Source: Venturia oleaginea
Lineage: Eukaryota > Ascomycota > Dothideomycetes > Venturiales > Venturiaceae
Direction of reading: 5' to 3'
Length of the DNA stretch: 64,000 nt
Assembly: GCA_013176395.1 (NCBI GenBank)
Contig: JABMLP010000014.1
Span: forward strand, 930,001-994,000
Shown here one piece after another: positions 30,870-42,271 of this stretch. Made by a program: the position numbers and the translations under genes. A model generated the notes under the pieces. It saw only the letters and a program-made list of their open reading frames with translations, ran no database searches and was not told the origin of the DNA. Every line of letters starts with the position of its first letter. Position 1 is the stretch's first letter.

Positions 30870-32290
30870 CAGAGGCCTCTCTACTGTTAATCCTCCTCGT
30901 TTTCCGAATTTTCATGCCATTTACGTGCTTACTTCGTATTGACTGCGATGTCCAATCGTCGGACAAGGTGTCGAAGGTTCCTAATCCCATTCGGATTGTG
31001 TGGGCAGGTGAAGAAGATACATGCATCTGGATGAACGTCCTTATGACAAGGATCGTCCTGATCAACTGCTCGTTCAACGTCTCGTGTCAAACGTGAGAGC
31101 CGAAAGGTCATAAACTCTAGATCTTCCTTCAATTCTTCTTCGTCGGAGGTTGTCTTCTACCGTAGACTCACTGTCATCGCCCGAGATAGTCTATAGAGAT
31201 TCGTTTTCGTTGGGTATAGACCAACTCCGGAAATGGCTGGCAACTCGTGGAGTATTTCTCCAAGATCTTTCATTTCCTGATGCTAAGGTAAATTGCATTT
31301 CTCATTCTCGCACCAATTCATTGGTAGGTGTCTGTGGCGGACGTGCTGTACATTTGTACGGACGTTTGGGATTTTCATGATCTTCCTGAGTGTCGTATTA
31401 TTCACTTCCTTTTCGTGAACCTAGTAGAATTCCCAATCTGGTTCTCCTGGGTCTTCCTCAGACTTGTGCTTCCACAGTGGGCATTCTTTGACTTTGCACC
31501 AGTTCGATGGAATTACCTTACGAAGATCGTGTTCCGGATTCTTTCTCATGCTTGGGTATCTGCTGATAATTTTGACAGCAGCTATTGTATTCCCAACCCT
31601 GAATTGGTTTGGGCCATATGCTGGTTTTGGCAATCCCAACTAAGTGCAATAAAGACCGGGTGAGCTAGATGACGAACTCATCATAGCGAGATGTCCTTTG
31701 ACATTGCCGTTGCCTTGGTAACCTCCTCTACCCCGACGGTAGTATCCAGAGCCCTGCTTCTCGGATAGGTATACCTTGCAGTCGTCCTCATAACAAGCCG
31801 TCCAGCTCAGTACATCGTGGTTTGGCGGTACTGACGCATCGGATTGTAAGGCGTTGAGGTGTCCTGAGCCCATGGACGGGTTTTCGAATCGTTGTCTCTG
31901 ATCCATGAAACGTCCTGTGTTTTACTTGGGCTGTCGACATTTGTTGGCATAATGTCCTGTCTTTCCACAGTGTTAACACTTTCCTTTCTGACCTGTGCCT
32001 TTCTTGGATCCACGTGGAGCGCTCTGAATCTTGTCGAGCTCCATTGGCTGTAGTCCGTATGGATTAACTCGTCGAACACCTGTGTTCGCACGACTGTTGC
32101 TTCCATGTCCTCGATAAGAACTAACTCCCTTCCTCTGAAGTTTTCTTTCGAATAGGCGGTTGTCGATCTTAATTGACGTTTCAATCATCGAATGCAGGTC
32201 CTGAGGCTGATCTGTCAAAAGGTAGATGAAGCAGACTGATTTTTGAATTGAGAGACTGAGGGCCTCGTATATATACACAATGTGTCTCGT
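30870..32290 (-). pseudogene. Gypsy-5 gag, degraded
   Basis: From 32200 downwards: TDQPQDLHSMIETSIKIDNR and PYGLQPMELDKIQ, typical of the gag C-terminus. The zinc knuckle at about 31970-31925 has its third position changed from a coding CAA-type codon to TAA (reads C-stop-HCGKTGHYANKC). Next come LSWTACYEDDCKVYLSEKQG and two more Cys/His clusters. Frame changes and stops throughout; no product expected. Confidence 0.7.
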
Positions 32291-32841
32291 GCACAGACCA
32301 ATTCATTTAACATCATGAACTCGGGGTTGGTTGTTGTTCTTGAACTGCTTCCAAGTCCCCTTTTTCAACAAGTCCTGATCACGTGACTAACTACAAATAA
32401 TAATACTAACTACAGATATCAATCCCAATGCTTGTTGAATAGTGGCATGCCAGTCCTTGATACCTCAGGCATAGTGAACGTGATAGATGCCAAGGAATGC
32501 ATTGACATGCATATATATGCATGCAGATGCCACGGTGTACTTAACCTCCTTAGTTAATACAGTCAAGTCACAGGGTGACACTCGTTCTGTTCATCGGCTC
32601 CTATCGTTAAGTTCATGTTGAATCTACTTCCGAATAACTCTGTTTTGCTCGTTCAGCGTAACAATGCTAACATTAATCCCCCTTACAATACGAACTCGCG
32701 AAGATAGTAAGATAGGCATTTTCTACTAGAGCCACGTAGAAGCCTAGCACTACCCTACTAATAAAGATAGAGGTAGGGGAAGAAGTTAAGGTTAACGTCG
32801 AGGTTAACGTTAAAAGGAAGAGAGCCTTTACGTAGACCCGC
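32291..32841. other. AT-rich decayed repeat sequence
   Basis: The first 100 bases may still be gag of Gypsy-5 in a broken frame. The rest has no open frame of note and includes a repetitive GTTAACG-rich stretch (32785-32812). Confidence 0.35.
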
Positions 32842-33033
32842 TGTCACAGGCTATGACCTAGATTGTGGTTCTCGGCTATGCCCTCAACCTTTGGAAACTT
32901 CTGGAAGATTCCACAGCCCCACCACTACTGATTATAAAAGCATGTATTCTAGTCTTTCTCTCTTTTCCTCAAATTTGTAACACTAGTCAATCAGGATAGT
33001 CAATTGAAAAACATATCGACTACGCCTCTCACA
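32842..33033 (+). repeat. Probable LTR upstream of Gypsy-3 gag
   Basis: TGTCACAGGC to CTCTCACA, with a TATA-like GATTATAAAAG at 32931-32941. Three bases beyond its end, TTACAAACTT (33037-33046) pairs with AAATTTGTAA inside it (32971-32980) at 9 of 10 positions, a weak echo of the self-priming sites above. It does not match the LTR at the 3' side of Gypsy-3, so it may belong to a different element. Confidence 0.4.
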
Positions 33034-33129
33034 TTATTACAAACTTCCGTTACGGACGTACAACCAGAAGCTTTCTAAGCATCCCAAAGTCAGCAGCGCT
33101 TGTCACAGAGACAGCGATCCCAGTAGTAG

Positions 33130-33297
33130 CCTTCACAGAGTTGGCCAATTGAGTCGTGTCCTTCACAGAGTTGGACAAGCAGCGGCCTTCACAGAGTTGG
33201 CCAATTGAGTTGTGTCCTTCACAGAGTTGGACAAACAGCACCCTTCACAAGAGTTGGACAAGCAGCGGCCTTCACAGAGTTGGCCAATTGAATCACG
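33130..33297. repeat. Tandem repeat built on CTTCACAGAGTTGG
   Basis: Seven copies of CTTCACAGAGTTGG(A/C)CAA (one with an inserted A) alternating with short linkers, arranged as a higher-order pair (linkers with CAATTGAGT and with AGCAGCGG). It lies in the leader just before gag. Confidence 0.85.
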
Positions 33298-33301
33298 CAA
33301 G

Positions 33302-33658
33302 ATGTCAACAGATGGAATCCCCCAAATATCCATGGATAGCAAACCTCGCTATAGTCTTCCCCATCCTCCAATATTCAACGGAACAAAGTCACAATGGCGC
33401 GGTTGGAAGTTGGAAATTGAGGGGAATATTGAAGAAGATGCCAACGCTATTGGCAACGTCAGGTCCCAGCTACGGTACATCTTCTCGCGCTTAGAAGGAG
33501 CTGCAAGAACAAACATCACCACTTTCTATGAATTGGAGCTTAGAAAGGTTACCCCAAGCCCTCAAGCATTGATTAGCCGTTTAGACCTTTTGTATGGAGA
33601 GCGCAACCGCAAAGATAAAGCTATCCAGGCTCTCCACACAATAGGTCTAAACGGCTAA
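33302..33658 (+). pseudogene. Gypsy-3 Gag, N-terminal part
   Basis: ATG at 33302; reads HPPIFNGTKSQWRGWKLEIE and RYIFSRLEGAARTNI, a gag capsid start. It ends in the inverted duplication, so its last codons are back-to-front copies of upstream sequence. Confidence 0.75.
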
Positions 33659-33765
33659 TCAATGCTTGAGAGCTTGGGGTAACCTTTCTAAGCTCCAATT
33701 CATAGAAAGTGGTGATGTTTGTTCTTGCAGCTCCTTCTAAGCGCGAGAAGATGTACCGTAGCTGG
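33466..33765. repeat. Inverted duplication of gag sequence (hairpin arms about 135 bp)
   Basis: 33466-33602 (from CCAGCTACGGTACATC) is repeated in reverse at about 33630-33765 (to GATGTACCGTAGCTGG), with only about 4 differences. The spacer is about 28 bp. The right arm ends exactly where the solo LTR begins (33766). Confidence 0.88.
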
Positions 33766-33979
33766 TGTCATGATCGAACTATGTTGGTATTCGAATGCAG
33801 TTAAATGTAGTTAAATGTAGTTAAATGTGGTGGTTCTGCTCGATCAGGTCTAGCGCGAGACCGGTCGCAAGTATTTAGACTCGTCTCTACCTCTTAGTTA
33901 GCTCCTCATCCTTACAACTTCGCACATCTTATAGAATTCAAATCATGCTTCCAAATCAAGTCCAAGGTGAAACGTGACA
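33766..33979 (+). mobile_element. Solo LTR of the Gypsy-1 family, 214 bp
   Basis: TGTCATGATCG to AAACGTGACA, same family as the Gypsy-1 LTRs but with three copies of TTAAATGTAG instead of two. Flanking 5-mers GCTGG and GGTAC do not match, so there is no target duplication. Left of it is the inverted gag arm, right of it the rest of gag. Confidence 0.88.
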
Positions 33980-34777
33980 GGTACTTACGACTACCACTTC
34001 TACTACTCGTCCGAAACGCCCCGCCCTGAGAAACAACCCGGTCTTGAAAGAACAACTCCGGAGAGAAGGCCGTTGTTTCTTCTGCCGGGAAACCGGCCAC
34101 AACGGAGCAAACTGCCCGGAAAAGGTAGAATTCGCAAAGAAGGACGAGACTGCACCTGCTACGGAACTCCCTGCGGAAAACCCAAAAGCCTAAGCCTGGA
34201 AAAAGTCACATTCCCAGGCGACGATCGATTTACTGTGCATGATATCGACCTTTCTTCGGTTCTCCAGCCATCCACTTCCAACCGCCCGTTCGTATTTGCC
34301 GTCGTCGTTTCAAGGAACGGACTAGGCCTTACAAAGAACGCACTCGTCGATACAGGATGCGGAGGCTACGCCGTCTGCAACCGAGGACTTACTACACAGA
34401 TTATGGAAAACATCCCATCAGCTGAAAGAATCCAACTTCCCACTGCTGTTTCCGCAACAGGATTCAAGAATGGTACAAGCGAGACAATTACCCACGCTAT
34501 TATACTCGATCTTACGATCTGTGGAAAACACGAATACCGAGTCCCCTTCTTGGAAGTGACCCTATCCAACCACAACTTCATTCTCGGAAGGGAATGGCTT
34601 TCTCATAACCACATCTACACCGATGTCGCAAATCATCGGTTACTCTGGCCGGACCACGAGGAACGAAAACAATACAACCTGCCCTCGATTATGCACGAAC
34701 CTACCTCGCATATTATACCTCTAGGGAGGAACCAGCCGACCGAGACACAGTGTGACGACGAAATCAAAGCCCGATAG
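33980..34777 (+). pseudogene. Gypsy-3 Gag C-terminus and protease
   Basis: Just after the LTR, one frame reads the zinc knuckle CFFCRETGHNGANC and a second frame (shifted once near 34150) reads the protease: NALVDTGCGGYAVCN (DTG site) and NHNFILGREWLSHN. A TAG at 34775-34777 then separates it from pol in the same frame. Confidence 0.8.
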
Positions 34778-34783
34778 ATCAAA

Positions 34784-37700
34784 ATGGAAATACAAGATGC
34801 TAAAATTGAAGAGAACCGCCGTCGTCGTAATCCACGACCACTACCACTGCCAAAACCATGGGAGAAACCCGCAATAACCCTCGAACTCCGGGCCCCCGAA
34901 GCGGTACAAGCACTCCCTGGGATTTCGGAACACCCGACATTACAACTAAACTCCCCACCTACGCTCCTTCGGAGGGGCAAAACCCTTCCCTCTATCAAAA
35001 CCACAGTTGCGAAACCACACCTCTGGCAAGACCCAGATTTTATCCCGGCCTGGGACAACGAAAACGATTCAATAGCTGACACCGCATCCGAAGCAGAATA
35101 CTCGGACGACGAAGAAGCCTCAGACGCTATTCCGACTATCTACCACCACTCTTTCCTCTCGGATAAACACACTGACCTCCGAAAAATGGAGGACGCTCTT
35201 CATAATCGAAACCAATCCCAGATCGAGGTCAATTGGATACAGCTACAACCTTCTCCACTCGATGCCTACCTGATAAAACTACCTGCGTTCAACACTTACT
35301 TTCAGGACAAGGAAGTTGAGATGGGAACGGTGTCACTCTACGAGCTAAACCGACTCATCGATGCTCGACGGAGGAACATTGACGAAATGGTTCCACACCT
35401 CGAAGATTCAATCGATATCGAGAATGTCTCAGTATACGAATTGGATGTTGAAGCACAGAAAGCCCGCCATAAGATGGTAGAACAGATTCCTCCAGACGAA
35501 GACCCCGAGACCCGCGAAAAGATTCTTACCAAGCTCCCCCCATACCTCGCGGACCTCGCTGTTGCCTTCTCAAAAAGCGAGTCTAATAAACTTCCACCCC
35601 TACGAAAAGGAGTAGACCACAAGATTGAATTACTCCCTGATAAACAACACCTCCCAGGATTCTGTCCTCTCTACAACCAATCGCTAGAGGAACTCGAGTT
35701 TGTCAAAAAATACCTCACCAAGAACCTAGAACAGGGATTTATCGAGACTAGCAATTCGCCGTTCCAATCCCCCATCCTAGTGGCAAAAAAGGCAGACGCT
35801 CTAGGCGAGAAACCCAAGCTCCGTTTCTGTATCGACTTTCGCCGACTGAACGAAATTACAAAGAGGGACCGCTATCCTATCCCACTCTTGGACGAAACAC
35901 TCCAGCGCCTTAGTCGAGCGAAATTCTTTACCAAACTTGACATCCGACAAGCCTTCCACAGAATTCAAATGGATCCGGCCAGTGAGGAGCTTTCAACATT
36001 CCGTACCAGATATGGCTCCTACAAATGTAAAGTTATGCCATTCGGCCTCTGCAACAGCCCTGCAAGTTGGCAACGCTACCTAAACGGGATCCTCTTTACC
36101 GAACTCGATACGATTTGTACAGCATACCTCGATGATATTCTAATCTACTCCGAGGACGAACTATCACATCAAGTCCACGTCCGAATCGTTATCTCCAAGC
36201 TCCAGGCCGCTGGCCTTCAAATCGATATTGACAAATGCGAGTTTTCTGTCCAAACTACCCAGTACCTGGGCTTCATTATTTCTACAACAGGTATCTCCGT
36301 TGACCCTGACAAAGTTGCCACAGTAAAATACTGGCAGCTCCCGAAAAAACTGAAACATGTTCAAGCTTTCCTAGGCTTCTGTAACTTCTACCGCCGGTTT
36401 ATTCGAAACTTCAGCAGGACCGCACGACCTCTTACCAGATTAACCAAGAAAGACACGAAGTTCGACATGAACGACGCCTGCATCTTCGCCTTTGAAAAAC
36501 TCAAGGAGATGCTAATGAACGCCCCTATCCTAGCACTCTACGACCCCTATCGAAAAACCAGGATGGAAACAGACGCCTCTGATGGCGCTACAGGAGGCGT
36601 ACTTCATCAACTCGGCGACGACGGCCAATGGCACCCCGTAGCCTTCTTCTCGAAAGTCATCAATGTCCACGAGATAAACTACGAGATCCACGATAAAGAA
36701 ATGCTCGCAGTAATCCAAGGTTTGAAGCTTTGGAGAGCAGAACTCCAAGGGCTTCAATCTACACCATTTATCGCCATTACAGACCACCGAGCCCTCGAAT
36801 TCTTCTCTACCAAACGATCCCTCAGCTCCCGCCAGATGCGGTGGTCCGAGGAGATGGCCGGCTACCACTTTAAAATCGAATACTGCCCAGGGAAAGAAAA
36901 CATAGTTGCCGACGCACTATCAAGAAAAGCCGAAGACATTGCTACCTCTAAAGACCTCGCTGATCAGAGCCGCTTTAAGCAATTGATCACGCCGACACAA
37001 CTCAATGTAGAGCTCCTACCAATGGACATCTCACCAGACCAACTCTCAGTAATTGAGAAGCTTCTCGATCTGAACAGAACGTCCGAGTTCCTACGACACC
37101 TTCGCGAGAAAGCCTCCCCAGCCGGAACCGACCCAAAGAACAATTGGACGATTAACGACCAAGGCCTCCTTCTATTCCAAGGACGGCTGGTGGTTCCAGA
37201 AGAAGGAATTATCAAGACAGAACTAATACGAGAAATCCACGACTCCCTGACAACTGCCCACCCCGGACGAAACAAGACCAGAAAGATCGTCTCCCGCCAA
37301 TTCTACTGGCCGAAAATGAACGCCGATATCGATATCTACGTTAACGCCTGCCAGACCTGCCGACGAAGCTCAGTCCCACGAGATAAAACCCCTGGACTGC
37401 TAAAGCCACTACCCATTCCATCACGAGTATGGGAAGATATTACGATCGACTTCTGTACCTTCCCAGAAAGTAAGTCAGGAAAGAACAACGTTATGATAGT
37501 CTGCGACAAGTTCGGGAAACGGCCCATCTCGATCCCAACTTCCAAAGAAATCACCGGAAAACACGCAGCCTGGCTATTCTTCAAATACATCTGGAGATGG
37601 GTCGGAGCCCCCCGCTCTGTTACTTCAGACCGAGGCCCACAGTTTATCTCAGATTGGGATACCGAACTATCAAGGCTTCTCCGTCTAAAGAAGAAGCTCA

Positions 37701-39206
37701 GTACCGCCCATCACGCCCAGACAGACGGACAAACAGAAATCGCCAATCAGATTCTACAGCAGCGCTTACGACCCTTTATTAACTATTTCCAAGACGACTG
37801 GCCCCAGCTGCTACCAGCTATGGATTTTGCGGCTGCAACGTGTTACGGGGAACTTGTTTCTCGACACAGTTGATTATGTCAAGACCTTCTTGACACCTGT
37901 GTTCTCTTGTTCTGGTCCGCGGGTTTGGGGTAAGGGCAATATCAGTCTGGAAGTACTTACCTTAAGTACCTTCCCTTGCTCAGGTTCTTTGGAGGCTCAC
38001 TAGATCCTAGCCGTCCGATGTATCTCCCAATTCAATTGTCGTCTAACCGATTTGATCCTCAGATCAATCCTGAACGCTTGTCGGTTAGTATGAAGGTTGG
38101 GGGTGGGCTTGCTTCGTGTGCATATGACTTGTGCTTGATTGTATCTAAGTAAAAGCTCGTTACTGTAGTAGGTTGAAGAAGCTCCTATGTGAGAAACATA
38201 ACATGAGATAACCACGAAGAGAGAAAGGAAAGTCCGTCCAACGTCCTCCCTATATACCCTTCGGGTTCTGGGTGCCAAGGTGTATTCCCACACCTCTTGG
38301 CTCTTCCCACACTTCCCACACTGTGGGCAATGCCAAGTGCTGTGGGAACTGTGGGAATATCACGTGACTCCTGCACGTACTATTCTCTCTTAGGACTGAC
38401 CTGGTTGCACCAGTCCCCTCTTGTGCGCCCAACGGATTCCACTCCACATCAGTCCTAACAACAACTTCTTGTTATCCAACCATCCTCTGCAAGTCCCGTT
38501 GTCCCTGCTCTTCGGTCTTGAGGTGATCTGTAACACAACGCTCCCACACGAGACAACTGGACTCGCTCCAATTGAAATCGAGATGGGATTTATCCCTCGA
38601 ATGCACTTTGATTGGAAAAATCGGAGTACTACTTTCGACTCCTCCCGAGAAAAATTCAACAAACAGGACGCACAGCACTGGGCCAAACGGATACACGAGG
38701 CCTACACAGTAGCACGACGGAATATCGAAAAAGCCCAGACTGCACAGTCGAAACAGGCTAACAAGAAGAGACGACAAGAAGACTTCGGAGTCAATGATCA
38801 AGTCTACCTACTGAAAAGAGCCTGGCGAACAGACCGTCCCTCCGATAAACTCGACTTTCCCGTATGCGGCCCGTACAAAATTATCGAAAAAGTCTTCAAC
38901 AGCTGGAAGTTGGAACTCCCCCCTACCTTCAAAATGCACCCTGTTTTCCACTCCGACCGCCTAAGGAAAGTACCAGAATCGAGCCTCGCAGGACAGCTGA
39001 ACGCAAACGATCCCGCCGATTCCTACCTTGTCGATGGAACCGTCGAATGGGAAGTCTCTAAGATACTCTCCAGCAGAATCCACCAGGGTAAGCTTCAATA
39101 CCAAGTTGACTGGCTAGGCTGGGACCCAGACCAAATGGTACCCCGCCTCCAACTTCAAGAACTCCGCCCTCTTACTCGAACAGTACTGGAAAGAGAACCC
39201 AACTAA
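34784..39206 (+). pseudogene. Gypsy-3 Pol, interrupted by a solo LTR
   Basis: RT (KLRFCIDFRRLNEITKRD; YLDD in CTAYLDDILIYS), RNase H (METDASDGATGGV, IHDKEMLAVI, ITDHRALEFF), integrase (HDSLTTAHPGR..CQTC; IDFCTFPES; TSDRGPQF; AQTDGQTEIAN). The frame is open to 37840, where the 695-bp LTR sits. It resumes at 38541 (LPHETTGLAPIEIEMGF) and ends with a chromodomain-like block (EWEVSKILSSRIHQG, YQVDWLGWDPD). After 39206 a one-base shift would extend it by about 45 codons. Confidence 0.9.
37841..38535 (+). mobile_element. Solo LTR, 695 bp, inside Gypsy-3 integrase
   Basis: TGTTACGGGG to ATCTGTAACA; target duplication CAACG at 37836-37840 and 38536-38540. Much longer than other LTRs here and of a separate family. 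It contains CCTATATACCC (about 38250-38260) and an inverted CCCACAC/TGTGGG cluster. Removing it restores the pol frame. Confidence 0.88.
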
Positions 39207-39405
39207 GCCCGGCCCACCTAAGAGACTCCAATCTTGGCTGGATGCAAACCAAAAAGACGAAGACCACGTGATACACAAAGACGACGAACTTGCTTCTACA
39301 CCAAACACGGCAATCTCTCGCCGAGGATTCAGCAGGAAATGATCCCCTACTACCCTCGATCACCGTAGCCAATAAAAATGACCAAAAAGTAACTGGAAAT
39401 CACGA

Positions 39406-39750
39406 ATGCATCCAGACGACTATACACCTCGGCAAACAGTCTCAACATTCATGAAAACACCCTGGAAAGAAGCTAAGACTGGCATCGCCCTATTTAGCTG
39501 CGAAAGCGACAACTGGTTAGGAAAAGCACTTGAACAACAGAGGAGCATTCCATGGCATACCTGAACAAGTTGCCCGACTACCGCAGGCCGCGGCCAACGC
39601 CACATGATAATCTACAACGTCGATCCACCAAGAGCATGGAAATCCAAACCGGCCAGCAGTCAAGATCTACACTGGATTCAGGGATTCACTGTATACTGGG
39701 ACCAGAGTGGAAGGGACATCTGCACCAAATTTGCGCTGGAAAAAACTTGA
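39406..39750 (+). CDS. Extra ORF downstream of Gypsy-3 pol (one internal stop)
   Basis: 114 codons from ATG 39406 to TGA 39748-39750, with a single in-frame TGA at 39562-39564. It lies between pol and the polypurine tract, where most gypsy elements have no gene. Residues are rich in Trp, Lys and Ser (FMKTPWKEAKTGIALFSCES; VDPPRAWKSKP; HWIQGFTVYWDQSGRDIC). No envelope-like signal peptide or membrane segment. I do not recognise the product. Confidence 0.45.
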
Positions 39751-39937
39751 AGAGATAGCACACAGGGGGGAAACTCCCCTTTCAAGGAGAAAAAGACGCA
39801 AGAGTAAAAGATTGCGTGCTATTGCTTAACTGATTGATTTTCTACTCTGCTATCTACGAAGGAAATTTGGAGGATTGCGACCGATCTTTGGGATTTTTTT
39901 TAAACTTACCTTCCCTTTCTAGGGAGGGGGGGGGTAG

Positions 39938-40137
39938 TGTGACGGCTTGCTAAGCTACTGGAATAACCACAGTATTCAAACACCTAACAAGGCGCCACAG
40001 TACACGGGCCACAGCAAGACCTATAAGTAGGCCTTGCCCCCAGCCCCCATTTACATAGCTACCTGTAGTTCACTATCACATTTAGTCCATGCCTGATTGC
40101 TGCTCACGCCTTTCATTAGTTACTACTAGCCGTGACA
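39938..40137 (+). repeat. Gypsy-3 3' LTR
   Basis: 200 bp, TGTGACGGCTTGC to TAGCCGTGACA, directly after the polypurine tract; includes CTATAAGTAG near 40021. Its first 43 bp recur at 23156. It does not match the LTR at 32842. Confidence 0.75.
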
Positions 40138-40439
40138 TCCTAGTCCAGAAGAAGCTGGCCTCACAATTTCGCTAGCTCAGCCGTAGATTGGATACTGCAT
40201 GCAATCAACAACAATATTGGTCTGAGAATCATCTTTGCCAGCATTTTGGACGATACCGCTTCTGTACTCTCTGACACTTTGCAGACAAAGTGCTAGATGA
40301 ACACCCCTCATAGTCTCATACTATCACCAAAAAGAGCTGCCACATTCTAGACAGGGACAATCCCAAGTTGATCAAAACAATTAACTCCCAGCGGCCTGGG
40401 TTGACGAAATCCTGTTAGCCCAACAATCCTAAATGATCA
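40138..40439. other. Spacer at the right edge of the repeat island
   Basis: No gene or repeat recognised. It probably holds the 3' UTR of the HET gene on the minus strand. Confidence 0.4.
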
Positions 40440-42271
40440 TCACAAGCCCTGCACGAGAACAAACTCTTCCGCGCTATCTTCATCCCAAGTCACTGCCTCG
40501 CCGTACATACAATTTTCAAAATAACACTGACCAATGAATTTATAGGTGTTTCTCGGGACCTGTCGAAGAATAACGGGAACCTGTGAACCATGGAGAATGC
40601 AGACAAGATCTCCAGGCTGGCTCCATGTGCTCGCGAGACCATCACGGTCTCCAACACCCTTGAAAACCAGACGTTCGTAGGCAATGGCTTTTCTAGCTCG
40701 TATTATTGAGTCGGACTTGAATGAAATTCTTTCTCTGAGCTCTTCAAGTTCTCGAAGGATCTGAGGTTCGTGATCATGATATGACCAATCGCGATCGGAC
40801 GAAAAGCATCCACCGGCCAAGAAAATTTTGATGAACCTTGCGTCGTCTATTTCTGGAGCATGAGACCGTTCTTCCAAAGGTCATTGGGCCGGTCGAAGAT
40901 TCGGACCATCGTGTCTAAGTAGAACCAAAACGTATCTGGATCTGGTCGATGATTTGTCCACGAGTGTGGAGCTGACTTTGCTCATTTCTGGGAACATCCC
41001 GATGTAACCGTCCTTGTGATGCTGAGAAGTAAGAAACCGGTGCTGTCCCTTCAAAATAGCCATGAGGCCATCTTGACGTTTTCGTTCTCCAGTCCGGCGT
41101 CCACGAAGGAACGAGCAGTGTACTCTGACTTTCGGCATTAATTTCTACTTTCTCACCATAGAGGTCTCTCTCCGTGTAGCCAAGCAGAGCAAGACTGCGC
41201 GACTGAGTAATAATAGCCCTAGCCGTGGCAATAAACACTTGTTGGGTCGTCAAAGCGTAGTCAACTGCCACTTCAAAGGTGTGCTGGAACCCAAGAAAAG
41301 CATACACCAAGTCTTTCTCATCTGAGACACGGGCCATAAGTGCGAATTTTTCTAGGCAATATACAAAACCTTCCAAGTGCTCATCTTCTTTGATCGTTTG
41401 CATCCAGAGTAGTCTCTCCGTTCCAATGCCAAGGGATATCGGATCATGAATTTCATAACGCATCCCATTTGCGTGGTTTCCGGACATTCGTGAGATCAAG
41501 ACCGCAGAGAAATAGCCAGCTAAGAGTCCCAGAAGATCTTCAATCTCGAGAGTTTCGTCCGCAACGAGAAATTTGTGTCGCTGGGAAAGCACAAATTCTT
41601 GCACGATCCAAGCCCTTTGAAACCAAGGCTTATCCCCCAGCTCGCGCACAGCCTGATAGTGATCATCATCTATGTCTGGACTCCCCCTCATGTGCTTCTT
41701 ATGTGCCGCATCTGGGGAGGTCATATCGTTCTTTTGAGCATCGAGACGAGCTTGGTGTTCTCGTTATGATCGGATGATTTCAACAAGAAGCGGCGACTCA
41801 ATTGGCACAATGAAGATGAGTGTCTCATATGCTAGCGTATAAATCTTGCCCATCAGAGGTACCTGGACATTCTTCTCTGGTAAACTTTCCTGATCGATGC
41901 CTGCCATGTGAGCGACTTTTTTAAAACTTCAAGGCTTGGAACATACATAGCTGATCGATCCACAGATAATCTGTAGAGCAGTGCTTCACCACATACGCCA
42001 GCGCCGTCTCCAAATTTTCGGTAGTCTAGAGTTTTCGACGGCTAGCAAGCGTAAGACGTCGGTCTCGAAGATTGCTTCCCCAGACATAAGAGAGAGCATG
42101 ATAGGGTGGTGCATCCTTAGGAGTGAAGGCCACGAGGTCGAATTTGAAGTCTTTGGTAGTTATATCGTACCGGATCGAGAGAAGTCGAATGCTCTCCAGC
42201 GATGGAAGCGGCAGCGATGGAAGCGGCAGCGATGCATAATCGAAGTCCGGTAGCGTCGATGACTCCGCCAT
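40440..42271 (-). pseudogene. HET-domain (heterokaryon incompatibility) gene, probably broken
   Basis: Start ATG at 42271. Exon 1 (41947-42271) has the HET motif PPYHALSYVWGS and CSTDYLWIDQLC. A 46-nt GT..AG intron (41901-41946) joins in frame to IDQESLPEKNVQVPLMGKIY. Then a TAA at about 41764-41766 interrupts; downstream in the same frame are DKPWFQRAWIVQEFVLS and the rest of the domain (to 40915). The C-terminal part (40440-40877; VPVILRQVPRNTYKFIGQCY) is in another phase, needing an unseen intron or a frameshift. HET proteins trigger cell death when genetically unlike hyphae fuse. Exon 1 has a 15-bp tandem duplication (PLPSL twice). Confidence 0.75.
42202..42236. repeat. 15-bp tandem repeat in HET exon 1
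   Basis: GATGGAAGCGGCAGC is present twice with a third partial copy, adding LPLPS units to the protein N-terminus without shifting the frame. Confidence 0.8.

Larger units (their letters stand above)
30375..32290 (-). mobile_element. Gypsy-5: gag/protease remnant of another Ty3/gypsy element
   Basis: Minus-strand blocks appear in the right order but interrupted: gag end, zinc knuckle, Cys/His-rich tail, protease. Everything after the protease is absent because Gypsy-4 ends here. No LTR of this element recognised. Confidence 0.75.
33302..40137 (+). mobile_element. Gypsy-3: Ty3/gypsy element with extra ORF, rearranged
   Basis: Gag start at 33302, gag end/protease from 33980, pol 34784-39206, extra ORF 39406-39750, polypurine tract (GGGAGGGGGGGG, to 39934) and LTR 39938-40137. 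It carries an inverted gag duplication, a Gypsy-1-family solo LTR and a 695-bp solo LTR. It is more distant from the other elements in the window (DTG protease, different linker). Confidence 0.85.

Noticed and set aside
33130..33297. Tandem repeat as a CRISPR array
   Set aside because: Eukaryotic sequence; units and linkers are themselves repeated and there are no unique spacers.
33212..33301. ORF start at 33212 upstream of the Gypsy-3 gag ATG
   Set aside because: The extra residues are translated tandem repeat; the ATG at 33302 begins the gag-like sequence.
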